A DNA stretch of 64,000 bases from Xanthomonas boreopolis (GCA_014654535.1 BNBA01000003.1:62001-126000), one strand, 5' to 3'. Numbered from the stretch's first letter, positions 38,163 to 50,220 are shown. Numbers and translations: made by a program. Notes: a model not told the origin generated them from the letters alone.

Positions 38163-40460
38163 TCAGAACTTCAGGTTGGCCGTGAGCAGCGCCGAGCGCG
38201 GCGCGCCGGGCGTGTAGCGGAATCCGCTCTTGTTGATGCCGGCCACGTAGTCCTTGTCGAACACGTTGTTGACGTTCAGGCGCAGCTCGAAGTGGTCGTT
38301 GACCGGGTAGGTCACCACTGCGTCCCAGACCGCGTACGACTTGACGAAGGCCGGCGTGCCGATCGCGCCGTCGGTGCCGCGCTTCATCTCGCCGGAGTAG
38401 CGCACGCCGCCGCCGATGGTCAGCTTGAACGGCAGCGTGTAGGTGGTCCAGGCGGTGAAGGCGCTGTCCGGCGTGTAGGCCAGGTCCAGGCTGCCGTCCT
38501 GCGACACCTTGGCGCCTTCCTTGACCTGCGCGTCCATCCGGGTATAGCCGGTGGAGAGCGCCCAGTTCTCGGTGAGCTTGCCCACGGCGGAGAGTTCCAC
38601 GCCCTTCACCCGCTTCTCGCCGGTCTGGTAGTACAGCCCGTCGCTGCCCTGGCTGATCTCGTTGGTGACGTCGGTCTGGAACAGCGCCAGGGTCACGAAC
38701 AGGTTGTCGTCCAGGAAGTTCCACTTGGTGCCGACCTCGGCGGTCTTGGCCTTCTGCGGGTCGAAGCGGGGGTTGTTGGCGTTGTTGGCCGACGCGCTCA
38801 GTTCCAGCGAGCTGCCGCCCGGCGGCTGCTGGGAAATGGCGTAGTTGGCGTACAGGCTGATGTTCTCCGCGGCCTTGTAGACCGCGCCGAGCTTCCAGTT
38901 GAACAGCGTGTCGGAAACGTCGGCATCCACGCCCACCTGGGTGGCGCACGGCACCGCGTTGGTGGTGGCGGAGGTGCAGGTCAGGCTCTTGAAGTCGGTC
39001 TTGTAGCGGTCCAGGCGCACGCCGGCGGTGACCAGGAAGCTGTCGCCGAACTTCAGCGTGTCGAAGGCGTAGGCAGAGAACGTGGTGGTCGTGCCCTTGC
39101 TGTGCGCGCCGTTGCGCGCGCTGGCCAGCGGCGTGGTGTTCCAGTCGGGGGCGTACAGGTTGACCGGGTTGGCGGCGAGCCAGGCGGCGCGGTCGACGAT
39201 GTTGCGCCCCCAGCTCTGCAGTTCCTCGCGGGTGGCCTCCACGCCGGTGCTGAGGTTGTGCCTGATCGCGCCGGTGGCGAAGTCCACGCGCAGGTTCAAC
39301 TGGTCGGTGAGGATCGTGTACCGCTGGTCCTTGAAGGTGGGCAGGCTGCGCGCCACCGTCCAGGTCGACGGGTCCGCGGGGTCGGGCGTGCGCAGGTTGG
39401 CCGCGTTCGGCATGAACGCGAACAGCAGGTAGTCCTGCTCGTTGCGGCCCCAGCGCGCGGTGTTGGTCAGCTTGACCGCGTCGGAGAAGTCGTGCTCGAA
39501 GCGAAACGTGGCCATCTTCGAGGTGACGTCGTCGTGGTCGTAGCGGGTGCCGTAGAAGTTCTCGCTGTCCACGCGCGCCGCATTCGTCAACCACGGACGG
39601 GTCGCGTCGGGCGAGGAATAGCCGGGCAGGCCGATGGTCGGTACGCCGCCGTCCGGCACGTTGTCCTGCTTCACGTACAGCAGGTCGACGAAGTAGCGGG
39701 TGCTGGTATCCAGGCCGAACGCGAGCGACGGCGCGATGCCCCAACGCTTGTTCTGGACGTGGTCGCGGCCGATCGCGTCGCTATCCTGGCCCATCACGTT
39801 CACGCGCAAGGCGCTGGTGGCGCCGAGTGCCTGGTTCCAATCGCCGGTGACGCGACGCTGGTTGTCGGTGCCGCCGGTGAGGGATGCGCTCAGCGCATCG
39901 GCCAGGAACGGTTGCTTGGTGACCAGGTTGATCGCGCCGGTCGGCGCGCTGCGGCCGTTGTCGGTGCCGGCGGGGCCTTTCTCGACCTCGATCTGCTCGA
40001 TGTTGAAGACGTCGCGCGAGATCGAGCCGAGATCGCGGATGCCATCGACGAAGATGCTGCTCGAACTGTCGAAGCCGCGCATGTAGATCGCGTCGCCGGT
40101 GGTGGTGTTGCCGTTCTCGCCGACGTAGAACGTACCGACGCCGGGACTGTTGCGCAGCGCCTCGGTGAGGGTGGTGGCGCCCTGCTCGTTGAACAGGTCC
40201 TTGCTGATCACGTTGAGGGTCTGGGGCGTATCGATCAGCGCCTGGGTGAACTTCGGCGAGGCCGGCGCCTCGACCAGGTAGCGCTTGGCCCGGTCGCCCT
40301 GGACGTCGACCTTGTCCAGCGTGGTGGGCGGGGCCGCGGCGGCATCGGCGGCGAAGGCGGGGGAGGCCAGGCCCAGGCTGCCGAGCAGGGCTGCGGCGGT
40401 GAGGCTCTGGGCGGATGCCTGGGAGAAGGAGTGCTTGCGGCTCTTGATCTTGGAGGTCAT
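38163..40460 (-). CDS. TonB-dependent siderophore receptor (Fiu/PiuA-like)
   Basis: A 765-residue outer-membrane receptor. The signal peptide (about residues 1-39, ending ASPAFAAD) is followed by a plug domain (about 60-190; [62 protein letters not shown]). A 22-strand barrel ends in the terminal aromatic signal ALLTANLKF. It resembles catecholate receptors Fiu/PiuA, which import ferric monocatechol compounds. The ATG at 40460 was chosen for the signal peptide; the open frame runs further upstream through the Fur-like box. It pairs with the piuC-like gene downstream. The ligand is inferred from relatives only. Confidence 0.9.
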   Translation of the reverse strand: MTSKIKSRKHSFSQASAQSLTAAALLGSLGLASPAFAADAAAAPPTTLDKVDVQGDRAKRYLVEAPASPKFTQALIDTPQTLNVISKDLFNEQGATTLTEALRNSPGVGTFYVGENGNTTTGDAIYMRGFDSSSSIFVDGIRDLGSISRDVFNIEQIEVEKGPAGTDNGRSAPTGAINLVTKQPFLADALSASLTGGTDNQRRVTGDWNQALGATSALRVNVMGQDSDAIGRDHVQNKRWGIAPSLAFGLDTSTRYFVDLLYVKQDNVPDGGVPTIGLPGYSSPDATRPWLTNAARVDSENFYGTRYDHDDVTSKMATFRFEHDFSDAVKLTNTARWGRNEQDYLLFAFMPNAANLRTPDPADPSTWTVARSLPTFKDQRYTILTDQLNLRVDFATGAIRHNLSTGVEATREELQSWGRNIVDRAAWLAANPVNLYAPDWNTTPLASARNGAHSKGTTTTFSAYAFDTLKFGDSFLVTAGVRLDRYKTDFKSLTCTSATTNAVPCATQVGVDADVSDTLFNWKLGAVYKAAENISLYANYAISQQPPGGSSLELSASANNANNPRFDPQKAKTAEVGTKWNFLDDNLFVTLALFQTDVTNEISQGSDGLYYQTGEKRVKGVELSAVGKLTENWALSTGYTRMDAQVKEGAKVSQDGSLDLAYTPDSAFTAWTTYTLPFKLTIGGGVRYSGEMKRGTDGAIGTPAFVKSYAVWDAVVTYPVNDHFELRLNVNNVFDKDYVAGINKSGFRYTPGAPRSALLTANLKF

Positions 40461-40615
40461 CGTGACGGAGGTGCAGGGCTGGATGCTCGCCGGCGGCGCG
40501 CGTTCTCCGGTCCCGTGGGCCGGGGAGCGCGCGTTCGAGCCGGGGTGGTTGGCCAGACGGGCTGGCTGCCTCTGGCCGCGTTTCATGCGGTCATCGCGGC
40601 ATATTTCCTCGCAAA

Positions 40616-40630
40616 TGCGAATTGTTTGCA
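40616..40630 (-). promoter_or_regulatory. Fur-like box upstream of the TonB receptor
   Basis: TGCGAATTGTTTGCA is a 7-1-7 inverted repeat with five of seven arm matches, inside an AT-rich stretch (40600-40640) that stands out from the GC-rich background. It lies about 155 bases upstream of the receptor ATG. With the stronger box at 37109-37123 it suggests that both iron transcription units respond to Fur. Confidence 0.5.
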
Positions 40631-40675
40631 ATATGTTTCGCATCCCGGCGAATCGTGCCGGCGCGCGGGAAACGC

Positions 40676-40700
40676 GGAAAACCCCGCCGAGGGCGGGGTT
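40676..40700 (-). terminator. Intrinsic terminator after the suf operon
   Basis: A perfect nine-bp stem (AACCCCGCC-GAG-GGCGGGGTT, 40680-40700) is followed on the minus strand by a short T-tract overlapping the stem base (GGTTTTCC). It lies about 50 bases after the stop of the Rieske ferredoxin gene, the last gene of the suf transcription unit, and fits a rho-independent terminator. The weak T-run makes efficiency uncertain. Confidence 0.65.
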
Positions 40701-40750
40701 CTTCTGGTGAAAATCGCCTATCTTTCAGCGACTTGCATGGATTCCGTCGA

Positions 40751-41089
40751 CTAGCGGTCGTCCCGCGTCCAGACGCCGCCGTGCTCGAGCTTCACCGGGA
40801 ACTTGGCCACGGGCGTATAGGCGGGCGCGCACAGCGCGCGGCCGTCGCGGACGTCGAAGCGGGCGCCGTGCAGCAGGCACTCGATGGTGCCGGCCGAGGC
40901 GTCGTACTCGCCGGCCGAGAGCTCGTAGTCCTCGTGGCTGCAGCGGTCCTCCAGCGCATAGAAGTCGCCGTCGAGGTTGAAGACCAGGATCGGCGCATCG
41001 GTCACCTCGTCCCAGACCGTCTTCATCTCGCCCGGCAACAGCTCGCCGGTGGCGCAGACGAAGGTCCAGTTCTCCTTGGCGTCGCTCAC
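40751..41089 (-). CDS. Rieske [2Fe-2S] non-heme ferredoxin
   Basis: A 112-residue soluble Rieske protein with CSHEDYELS (C-x-H) and CLLHGARFD (C-x2-H), the four cluster ligands, separated by 16 residues. It resembles ferredoxin subunits of non-heme dioxygenases, but no oxygenase is nearby. As the last gene of the suf operon it may supply electrons for Fe-S cluster assembly or be a client. The start is a GTG at 41089 overlapping the GNAT stop (GTGA), chosen because of this coupling and the family N-terminus. Confidence 0.88.
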   Translation of the reverse strand: MSDAKENWTFVCATGELLPGEMKTVWDEVTDAPILVFNLDGDFYALEDRCSHEDYELSAGEYDASAGTIECLLHGARFDVRDGRALCAPAYTPVAKFPVKLEHGGVWTRDDR

Positions 41090-41622
41090 GCTCCTGCCCC
41101 CAGCGGCTTCTCCAGCACCTCGAAGCGCAGGTCGTCGCGGAGCGGCACGCCGAAGCGCTCGTCGCCGTAAGGGAAGGGCTTGGTCACGCCGGTACGGCGA
41201 TAGCCGCGGCGCTCGTAGAAGGCGATCAGTTCGGAGCGGATGTCGATCACGGTCATCCGCATCACGGACCGGCCCCATTGGTCGGCGACGATACGCTCGG
41301 CTTCCTCCATCAGCCGCTTGCCTATCCCGCCGCCCTGCAGCGTGGGACTGACCGAGAACATGCCGAAGTAGCCGGCGCCGTCCTCGTCGGCGATATGCGC
41401 GCAGGCGACCAGCTGGCCGTCCTGTTCGACCAGCAGCACCAGGCTGCGGTCGCGCAGGATGTCGGCGCGCAGGACCTCCGGGTCGATGCGCTGGCCGTCG
41501 AGGAAATCGGCTTCGGTGGTCCAGCCCGTGCGGCTGGCGTCGCCCCGGTAGGCGGAGGTTACCAGGGCGACGATCGCGTCGACGTCGGCCACGGTGGCGG
41601 TGCGGAAGGTCAGTGTCTGCAT
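41086..41622 (-). CDS. GNAT-family N-acetyltransferase
   Basis: A 178-residue acetyltransferase. The acetyl-CoA-binding motif A is MFSVSPTLQGGGIGKRLMEEAE, with the preceding strand VACAHIADEDGAGYFG and the later IAFYERRGYRRTG motif B. The substrate (amino acid, antibiotic or protein) cannot be told. It lies 101 bases after sufS and overlaps the Rieske gene by four bases, so it is probably part of the suf transcript. Whether it serves Fe-S biogenesis is unknown. Confidence 0.85.
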   Translation of the reverse strand: MQTLTFRTATVADVDAIVALVTSAYRGDASRTGWTTEADFLDGQRIDPEVLRADILRDRSLVLLVEQDGQLVACAHIADEDGAGYFGMFSVSPTLQGGGIGKRLMEEAERIVADQWGRSVMRMTVIDIRSELIAFYERRGYRRTGVTKPFPYGDERFGVPLRDDLRFEVLEKPLGAGA

Positions 41623-41723
41623 CCGCGCATCTTAACGGCAGCCCCCGCTTTGTAGGAGCGGGGAGCCTGCGGCGGCATGGAGCCTCGCGGCCCGCGTCGC
41701 CCCTGCGGGCCGCGGGGGATGGC

Positions 41724-42980
41724 TCAGCCCAGCAGCCCGCGGACCTTGGACAAGGCCGCCATGAAGCGCTCGATTTCCTCGTGGGTGTTGTAGAACGCCA
41801 GCGAGGCCCGGCAAGTCGCCGCGACGCCGTAGAACTGCAGCAGCGGATGCGCGCAGTGCTGGCCGGAACGGACCGCCACGCCTTCCAGGTCGAGCAGGGT
41901 CGCCAGGTCGTGCGCATGCGCGCCTTCGACCAGGAACGACACCACCGCGGTCTTCTCCGGCGCGGTGCCGAAGATGCGCAATCCTTCGACCTTGCGCAGT
42001 TCCTCGGTGAAATGCGCCAGCAGCTCGGCCTCGCGGGCCTCGATGTGCTCCCGCCCGATGTTCTCCAGGTAGTCCACCGCCGCGCCCAGGCCGACGAAGC
42101 CGGCGATGTTGGGCGTGCCGGCCTCGAACTTGTGCGGCGGGTCGTTGAACACGGTGCCTTCGAAGCTGACTTCCTTGATCATCTCGCCGCCGCCGAGGAA
42201 CGGCGGCATCGCCAGCAGGTGTTCGCGGCGCGCCCACAGCACGCCGGTGCCGGTCGGCCCGCACATCTTGTGGCCGGTGATGGCGTAGAAGTCGCAGCCG
42301 ATCGCCTGCACGTCGATCGGCCGGTGCGGCGCGGCCTGCGAGCCGTCGACCACGGTGACGATGCCGCGCTTGCGCGCTTCGCGGCAGATCTCGCGCACCG
42401 GGTTGACCGTGCCCAGCACGTTGGAGACGTGGGTCACCGCCAGCAGCTTCACCTCCGGCGTCATCGCCCGGCGCAGCGCGTCCAGGTCGAGCGCGCCGTC
42501 GGGGGTGATCTCGGCGACGCGGAGGGTGGCGCCGGTGCGTTCGGCGACCAGCTGCCACGGCACGATGTTGGCGTGGTGCTCCATCCGCGAGACCAGGATC
42601 ACGTCGCCGGCCTTCAGGCGCGGCAGCGCCCACGAATAGGCGACCAGGTTGATCGCGAAGGTGGTGCCGCTGCACAGCACCAGTTCGTCGGGGCGCGCGT
42701 TGAGGAAGCGCGCGAGCTTGCCGCGCGCGCCCTCGTAGGCCTCGGTGGCCTCGGTGCCGAGCGTATGCACGGCGCGGCTGACGTTGGCGTTCTGGCGGCG
42801 GTAGAACTCGTCCGTCGCCGCGATCACCTGCATCGGCTTCTGGCCGGTGTTGGCGTTGTCGAAGTACACCAGCGGCTTGCCGTGGACCTGCCGCATCAAC
42901 AGCGGGAAGTCGGCGCGCACGCGCTCCCAGTCGGGCCGGTCGTGGCCGCTGGCGGCGGCCTGGGGCGTGGCGGCGTTCAT
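41724..42980 (-). CDS. sufS: Cysteine desulfurase SufS
   Basis: A 418-residue PLP enzyme giving sulfur (as persulfide) for Fe-S clusters. YFDNANTGQKPMQVI opens the fold, the PLP lysine is in AITGHKMCGPTG, and the active Cys376 lies in RSGQHCAHPL, the group II desulfurase loop. Such enzymes usually need SufE or SufU as acceptor; neither is encoded in this operon. It overlaps sufD by four bases. Confidence 0.95.
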   Translation of the reverse strand: MNAATPQAAASGHDRPDWERVRADFPLLMRQVHGKPLVYFDNANTGQKPMQVIAATDEFYRRQNANVSRAVHTLGTEATEAYEGARGKLARFLNARPDELVLCSGTTFAINLVAYSWALPRLKAGDVILVSRMEHHANIVPWQLVAERTGATLRVAEITPDGALDLDALRRAMTPEVKLLAVTHVSNVLGTVNPVREICREARKRGIVTVVDGSQAAPHRPIDVQAIGCDFYAITGHKMCGPTGTGVLWARREHLLAMPPFLGGGEMIKEVSFEGTVFNDPPHKFEAGTPNIAGFVGLGAAVDYLENIGREHIEAREAELLAHFTEELRKVEGLRIFGTAPEKTAVVSFLVEGAHAHDLATLLDLEGVAVRSGQHCAHPLLQFYGVAATCRASLAFYNTHEEIERFMAALSKVRGLLG

Positions 42981-44280
42981 GCGACCCCCGCCGAGCTGAG
43001 CGCCTGGTCCAGGCGGGTGGCCAGGATCCCGGCGATCGGGCCCTCCAGCGCCGCCAGCGGCTCGTGGCAGAACGCCGCGCTCAGCAACTGCTGGGCGCGT
43101 TCCCTGGGAATGCCGCGCGAGCGCAGGTAGAACAGCGCCTGCGGGTCGAGCTGGCCGACCGTGGCGCCGTGCGCGGCCTGGACCTCGTCGGCGTCGATCA
43201 CCAGCACCGGCTGGGTATCGATCTCGGCGTTGGCCGACAGCAGCAGGTTCTTGTTCGACAGGCGCGCGTCGGTGCCGTCGGCGCCTTCGCGGATGTGGAT
43301 GCCGCCGTGGAAGACCACGCGGCTGCGGTCGGCGCCCACGCCGCGCCACAGCAACCCGGCCGTGGTGTCGCGGGCGATGTGCTCGATGCCCAGGCGGGTG
43401 TCGATGTGGCGCTTGCCGTTGCCGAGCAGCACGCCGTTGGCGACCAGGCGCGCGCGGTCGCCTTCCAGGCGGACGTTGAGTTCGTGGCGGGTGAGGCCGG
43501 CGCCGAGTTCCAGGTCGACGCGGCGGTAGTCGGCATCGCGCGCCAATACCGCGTCGGTGCGCAGCAGCGACGTCAGCCCCGCCGCCTCGGACTGGATGCG
43601 GGCATGGTCGAGGCGGGCGCCCTGTGCCAGGTGCACGTGCGCGAGCACGTTGCCCAGGTGCGCCGCTTCGCCGTCGTGCAGGTGGTGCTCGACCAGCGCC
43701 AGCGAAGCGCCGCGGCGCAGCTCGATCAGGTGGCGCAGGTGCCAGGCGTGGTCGGTCGCATGCGCGTCCGGCGCGGTGCCGACGAACACCAGGTGCAGCG
43801 GCGCCGCGACCGCCACGCCCTCGTCCACGCGCAACAGCACGCCTTCGTCGGCGAGGGCGGCATTCAGGCGCGCGAACACCTCATCGCTGCGCTCGAAGCG
43901 ACGGCCGAGGAAGCGCAACGCCTCGCCTCCCTCGGCCAGGGCGCTCGACAGCGGGCGCAGTTCCACGCCGTCCGGCAGGCCGCCCAGGTCCGACAGCGCC
44001 GGGGCGTGGCGGCCGTTGACGAACACCAGGCGCGGCGCGGGGATGTCCGCGAGCAGCGCGGCATCGACCGCGGCGGGTGCGGCCGGCGCCGGCGCGAAGC
44101 TGCGCCGCTCCAGCGCACGCAGCGAGGTGTACTTCCAGGCCTCGCTGCGCGGGCCGGGCAGGCCATCGCGCAGCGCTTCCTCGAGCGCCTGGCGACGCGA
44201 GGCGTCGCCGTTCGAGTCCCCGCGCACGGAGGTGCGGGCTTTCGCGAAGGACTCGCGCATCGACTCCAGCAGCGCGCTCA

Positions 44281-44281
<1 letters not shown>
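42977..44281 (-). CDS. sufD: Fe-S cluster assembly protein SufD
   Basis: A 434-residue SufD scaffold subunit with a helical N-terminus (PGPRSEAWKYTSLRALERR) and the beta-helix core (about 150-400) ending with the SufB/D family region SNKNLLLSANAEIDTQPVL and RSRGIPRERAQQLLSAAF. It forms SufBC2D with SufB and SufC for cluster assembly under oxidative stress or iron limitation, and here probably as the main system. Its ATG overlaps the sufC stop by one base (TGATG). Confidence 0.95.
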
Positions 44282-45042
<761 letters not shown>

Positions 45043-45159
45043 GGGATTCGGGATTCGTGATTCGTGATTCGTGATTGGTTAAAGGCAAGGCGCAAAGCGG
45101 ATTCGGTCTGGAGTGGTGACTCGCTTTTGCGAATCACCAATCACCAATCACGAATCACG
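45043..45159. repeat. Heptamer repeats forming a fold-back structure between sufB and sufC
   Basis: Left side: tandem GATTCGG/GATTCGT heptamers (45046-45080). Right side: AATCACC/AATCACG heptamers (45131-45158). The stretch GTGATTCGTGATTGGT (45064-45079) is perfectly complementary to 45143-45158, so a 16-bp stem with a 63-base loop can form inside the suf transcript. It could influence the ratio of SufB to SufC/D/S or mRNA stability. It belongs with the other seven-base repeats of the window. Confidence 0.8.
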
Positions 45160-45169
45160 GCGGTCGGCG

Positions 45170-46627
<1,458 letters not shown>

Positions 46628-46644
46628 GATGGGCTGCCTACGGG

Positions 46645-47100
46645 TCAGGTGGTCGCGACGGTGACGGCGATGCGGCGCCGGTCGTCGCCGGTGGGGGAAA
46701 GGGGATGGAGCATCTGGGCCAGGGTCACGCCGCGCAGGGCGTCGGCGACCACGTCGTTGATCAGGCGCCAGTTCGAGCGGACGCCGCACTGGTGGGCGAT
46801 GCCGCACTGGCCGTGGTCCTGGCTGCATTCGGTGATCGCCAGCGGGCCTTCCATCGCCTCGACGATCTCGATCAGGGTGATCTCGCCGGCCGCGCGCGCG
46901 AGCCGGTAGCCGCCACGCACGCCGCGCAGGCCTTCGACCAGGCCGGCCTGGGCCAGCGGCTTGAGCAACTTGCTGACCGTGGGCGGCTCCAGGCCGGCGT
47001 GTTCGGCCAGTTCGTTCGCACTGAGCACCTCGCCGGGACGCGCGGCGAGCACGGTCAGGACGACGGTGGCGTAATCGGTGAGCTTGGTGACGCGCAACAT
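46645..47100 (-). CDS. Rrf2-family SUF operon regulator
   Basis: A 151-residue winged-helix regulator. [19 protein letters not shown] and the recognition region [19 protein letters not shown] are typical of Rrf2/IscR. Cys92, Cys99 and Cys105 ([15 protein letters not shown]) match the IscR cluster ligands in position, so it can bind a [2Fe-2S] cluster and sense Fe-S status. It heads the suf operon and probably autoregulates it. In-frame codons upstream of 47100 were rejected because the family starts at MLR. Confidence 0.93.
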   Translation of the reverse strand: MLRVTKLTDYATVVLTVLAARPGEVLSANELAEHAGLEPPTVSKLLKPLAQAGLVEGLRGVRGGYRLARAAGEITLIEIVEAMEGPLAITECSQDHGQCGIAHQCGVRSNWRLINDVVADALRGVTLAQMLHPLSPTGDDRRRIAVTVATT

Positions 47101-47137
47101 CAGCGGGGTAAAGCGGGCAATTCGAAACTGGACCGAA

Positions 47138-47166
47138 ATTGTACTCTTTAATCCCGGGCGGGCCAA
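47138..47166 (-). promoter_or_regulatory. Promoter of the suf operon
   Basis: On the minus strand TTGGCC (47161-47166) and TACAAT (47138-47143) are spaced by exactly 17 bases, a good sigma-70 arrangement, about 40 bases upstream of the regulator ATG. Downstream of the -10 an AT-richer stretch (AATTTCGG...TTTCGAATT) has two TTTCG copies and could contain the regulator's operator; that part is inference. Confidence 0.65.
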
Positions 47167-47277
47167 GTCGCAGGTTCAGCCCCGGCTCGGGAACCGGTCG
47201 AGGCCGCCGCGGCGGCACGGATTTGTCGTGCGCTGGCGTGCAGGCCACAATGGGCGGCCCCCTCAACGGAAGCCTTC

Positions 47278-47742
47278 ATGTCGCGCAAGATCGCCGCCCG
47301 CAAGTCCCGCATCCATGGAAACGGCGTGTTTGCCGTCAAGGCGCTCAAGAAGGGCGAGCGCATTATCGAGTACAAGGGCCGCCGGCGCACCCACGAGGAG
47401 GTCGACAACGACGACAGCGGCGACGTGGAGAGCGGCCACACCTTCCTGTTCACGCTGAGCGACGAGTACGTGATCGACGCCAACTACGAGGGCAACGACG
47501 CGCGCTGGATCAACCACAGCTGCGACCCGAACTGCGAGGCGGTGATCGAGGAGGACGAGGACGACTCGCGCAACAGCCGGGTGTTCATCGAGGCGATCCG
47601 CGACATCGAGCCGGGCGAGGAGCTGACCTACAACTACGGCATCACCCTGGCCGAGCGCCATACGCCGCGCCTGAAGAAGATCTGGGCCTGCCGCTGCGGC
47701 GCGAGGAATTGCACCGGCACGATGCTGCAGCCCAAGCGCTGA
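47278..47742 (+). CDS. SET-domain protein-lysine methyltransferase
   Basis: A 154-residue protein made of a single SET domain. It has the opening RKSRIHGNGVFAVKALKKGERIIEYKG, the cofactor-binding WINHSCDPNC (NHSC at 79-82), GEELTYNYG (113-121), and a post-SET cysteine cluster C138-R-C140...C145. Eukaryotic-type SET enzymes methylate lysines of proteins using S-adenosylmethionine. In bacteria such as Chlamydia a SET protein modifies histone-like proteins. The target here is unknown; a lysine-rich HU protein is encoded 3 kb away. The gene is a lone unit divergent from suf. Confidence 0.9.
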   Translation: MSRKIAARKSRIHGNGVFAVKALKKGERIIEYKGRRRTHEEVDNDDSGDVESGHTFLFTLSDEYVIDANYEGNDARWINHSCDPNCEAVIEEDEDDSRNSRVFIEAIRDIEPGEELTYNYGITLAERHTPRLKKIWACRCGARNCTGTMLQPKR

Positions 47743-47873
47743 GCCTGGAAGGCGATGGGTCGGGCGGCTCGGCCGCCCTTCGCGTTCCTGACGTTTTCCC
47801 CACATCGGTTCACGGGCGGGCAACGCGTTCCTGCCTAGCGTCGTTGCGGGTATCCAACATCAGGAGGACGACG

Positions 47874-48416
47874 ATGGCACACCGGCTTTCGGGCAAACGC
47901 ATCGCGGTGCTGGCGACCCATGGCTTCGAGCAGTCGGAACTGCAGGAGCCCAAGCGCCTGCTGGAACAATGGGGAGCCGAGGTGGAAGTGATTTCCCCTG
48001 CCCAGGAATCCAGCATCCGCGGCTGGAAGAAGAAGGACTGGGGCGACGACGTCGCCGTGGACACGCCGTTGGCGGACGCCGATCCGGCCGATTACGACGC
48101 GATCGTGCTGCCGGGAGGCGTGATCAATCCGGATGCGCTGCGAACCGACCGCAACGCGATCACGTTCATCAGGGCCTTCGCCGACGCCGGCAAGCCGGTC
48201 GCGGCGATCTGCCATGGCCCTTGGCTGCTGGCGGAAAGCCAGCTGGTGCAAGGGCGCGAGGTGACTTCATGGCCGTCGGTGAAGACCGACCTGGTCAATG
48301 CCGGCGGCCGCTGGAAGGATGCGGAAGTGGTGGTGGACGGCAACCTGATCACCAGCCGCAAGCCGGACGACGTCCCGGCGTTCGCGGACGCGGTCGCCAC
48401 GGCCCTGGCCGCCTGA
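47874..48416 (+). CDS. PfpI/DJ-1-family protein (YhbO-like)
   Basis: A 180-residue DJ-1/PfpI superfamily protein. The acidic residue at the active site is in THGFEQSEL, and the nucleophile Cys113 in AICHGPWLL is followed by the typical His. Relatives such as YhbO and PfpI are described as stress proteins, glyoxalases/deglycases or peptidases; which activity applies is not resolved. AGGAGG eight bases before the ATG gives a strong ribosome site. It is a single gene, convergent with the DUF1439-like gene. Confidence 0.9.
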   Translation: MAHRLSGKRIAVLATHGFEQSELQEPKRLLEQWGAEVEVISPAQESSIRGWKKKDWGDDVAVDTPLADADPADYDAIVLPGGVINPDALRTDRNAITFIRAFADAGKPVAAICHGPWLLAESQLVQGREVTSWPSVKTDLVNAGGRWKDAEVVVDGNLITSRKPDDVPAFADAVATALAA

Positions 48417-48430
48417 GCGGCAGGGCCGCG

Positions 48431-49024
48431 TCACTGCTGCTGCAGGGCGCCGGCCGGCAGCAGCTGAGACACGTCCTGGTTGAATTCGACCACGAGCCGG
48501 CCGTCCCGCACGGAAGCCGATTCCACCTGCAGCGTGCCCATCAGGCTGGCGATGGACGGGTCGATCCGGTAGATCGGCTGCTTGCGCGCGTAGTCGACCA
48601 GCCAGGCGTTGAGCAGTTCGCGGGTACCGGCGTCGAGGCGGGCGCCGGCATGCACCGGCTGGAAGTCCTCGATCGCGGGCTGGTCCAGGAAGAATCCCTG
48701 GCGCGCGTTGTCGTAGCGCAGCCCGCTGCTCAGCGAGACGTGCCCGACCGGCGAGGGCGCGCCGCCGGCGGTGGCGACGGCCAGGTCGAAGCCCAGGTTC
48801 AGGCGGTTGCCGGGCGGCAGCCGCAGCTGGGGATCGCTGACCGTCAACGCGAGCAGGCCGCCCAGGGCGTCGTGCGTCTGCGGGAAATGGCCCGACAGGT
48901 ACTGCTGCACGTCGCCGGCCTGCACGCTGACCTGCCGGCCCTCGATCTGCGGAGCGGCGAACGCGCTGCCCGCGCAAAGGACGAGGCCGCAGGCGATGCC
49001 GAACAAGGACGGGCGGAATTTCAT
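48431..49024 (-). CDS. DUF1439-like periplasmic protein
   Basis: A 197-residue exported protein with a signal peptide (MKFRPSLFGIACGLVLCAGS, cleavage near AFA). The body has the DUF1439/YceB pattern: an opening IEGRQVSVQAGDVQQYLSGHFP, then LRLPPGNRLNLGFDLAVA and a later LNAWLVDYARKQPIYRID. The fold is a TULIP-like lipid-binding domain in characterised relatives, so lipid binding at the envelope is possible. Unlike YceB it lacks a lipobox. Alone in its transcription unit. Confidence 0.72.
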   Translation of the reverse strand: MKFRPSLFGIACGLVLCAGSAFAAPQIEGRQVSVQAGDVQQYLSGHFPQTHDALGGLLALTVSDPQLRLPPGNRLNLGFDLAVATAGGAPSPVGHVSLSSGLRYDNARQGFFLDQPAIEDFQPVHAGARLDAGTRELLNAWLVDYARKQPIYRIDPSIASLMGTLQVESASVRDGRLVVEFNQDVSQLLPAGALQQQ

Positions 49025-49200
49025 GGCGCGCGATTTCCCTGGAATGTGACGCCACGATAGCGGCGGACGGTGAACGGGCGGTTAGCGGCGCGGGCGTTGC
49101 GCCTGCGTGCGCGGCAAGGCAGGGGAATCGATATCCGGACGAGCCAACGGCGCGGGTGGGGACCACCGGCGAATCCGGCGGGCGCGGGTGTTCTTCCTCG

Positions 49201-49737
49201 CTAGTCGAGGACCGGCTGTATCGATGCGGAGGTGATTTCCCAGCCCTGGCCGTCGACGCGCATGCGCATGCGATACCAGCCGCCGAAGCGCCGGCGCCCT
49301 TCCGCGGTGGCCGCGGTGATGCGGATCGGCACTTCCAGCGCCCGTGGAGGATCCTCGCGATCGAGGGGCTGGGCCGCGCCGGTCTCCATGCGCAGGCTCT
49401 GCAGTCCCTGCAGCGTGCGCAGCACCGTGTCGTCGGGGCGCGGCGCGGGCTTGCCGCCGGACCAGAATGCGTCGGCGTCCGGTTTCGAGTTGAGCAGGAC
49501 GGTCAGGTAGGCGCGGAGCGTCGAGGACGCCTCGGTGGCTGCGCGCGAGAAGCGCTGCCGCGAAGCGGTATCTTGTCCCAGGGAGGAGGGGGCGTCGGCC
49601 GGTGTCGCCGGCGTGTCCGCATCGCGTGCGGCGGCGGGGATGGCCGGGGGCGTTTCCGCCGCGGCTTCCGGATCGCGATGGCAACTGCAGCCGGCGACCA
49701 GCACGGGCAGGGCGGACATCAGGAGCCATCGGCGCAT
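49201..49737 (-). CDS. Hypothetical lipoprotein
   Basis: A 178-residue protein with a lipoprotein signal (MRRWLLMSALPVLVAGC, Cys17). An Ala/Pro/Thr-rich disordered linker (about 25-60) precedes a small folded domain (about 60-178) that includes TLRAYLTVLLNSKPDADAFW and GGWYRMRMRVDGQGWEITS. The end resembles SnoaL/NTF2-like or DUF4440-type domains, but I cannot assign a family. Probably anchored in the outer membrane facing the periplasm. Function unknown. Confidence 0.68.
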   Translation of the reverse strand: MRRWLLMSALPVLVAGCSCHRDPEAAAETPPAIPAAARDADTPATPADAPSSLGQDTASRQRFSRAATEASSTLRAYLTVLLNSKPDADAFWSGGKPAPRPDDTVLRTLQGLQSLRMETGAAQPLDREDPPRALEVPIRITAATAEGRRRFGGWYRMRMRVDGQGWEITSASIQPVLD

Positions 49738-49779
49738 CGCACACCTCCGCGGGACAGGCCGCGGAGTGTAGCGCCAGGC

Positions 49780-50076
49780 TCAATGGCGGCGTTCGTTCCC
49801 GATGCGGTCGAGCAACGCCTGCAGGTCGGGCTGGAGCTCGGCGAGCGCGCCTTGCCCGTCGGTATGCGACTGCGCCAGTTCCCCCAGCAGCAGGGTGCCG
49901 ACCGCCAGGGCCGCGCAGTCGTCGCCGCTGAAGCGGCGCTGGGCCTGCAGCGCTTCGAGCCGCCGCATCCAGTTCTCGTTCGAGCGTCGTTCGAATTCGA
50001 TCGTGCAACGGCCGGTGCACGGCCGGCCATCGCTCTCGATGGGCGTGACGGTGATGCGGTAGCGTTGCGTGGACAT
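49780..50076 (-). CDS. DUF3861-family protein
   Basis: A 98-residue cytoplasmic protein opening YRITVTPIESDG and later reading FSGDDCAALAVGTLLLGELAQ, a pattern I recognise from the DUF3861 family. Function is unknown. It lies 42 bases upstream of the lipoprotein gene on the same strand. The ATG at 50076 has no strong ribosome site but the family starts here. Confidence 0.7.
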   Translation of the reverse strand: MSTQRYRITVTPIESDGRPCTGRCTIEFERRSNENWMRRLEALQAQRRFSGDDCAALAVGTLLLGELAQSHTDGQGALAELQPDLQALLDRIGNERRH

Positions 50077-50220
50077 GGCGGGGGAGGGCGGTGGGCTCGG
50101 GAGCCAAGATAGGCCCGCGCCTGCCGGACCGCGAGGGCGGTGACCATGACGGAGTGTTCCAGCGTGCCGAATGGATCAGCGCGTTCCGCCGGTCGGGCCG
50201 GATGCGGATGCCGGGCCGCC

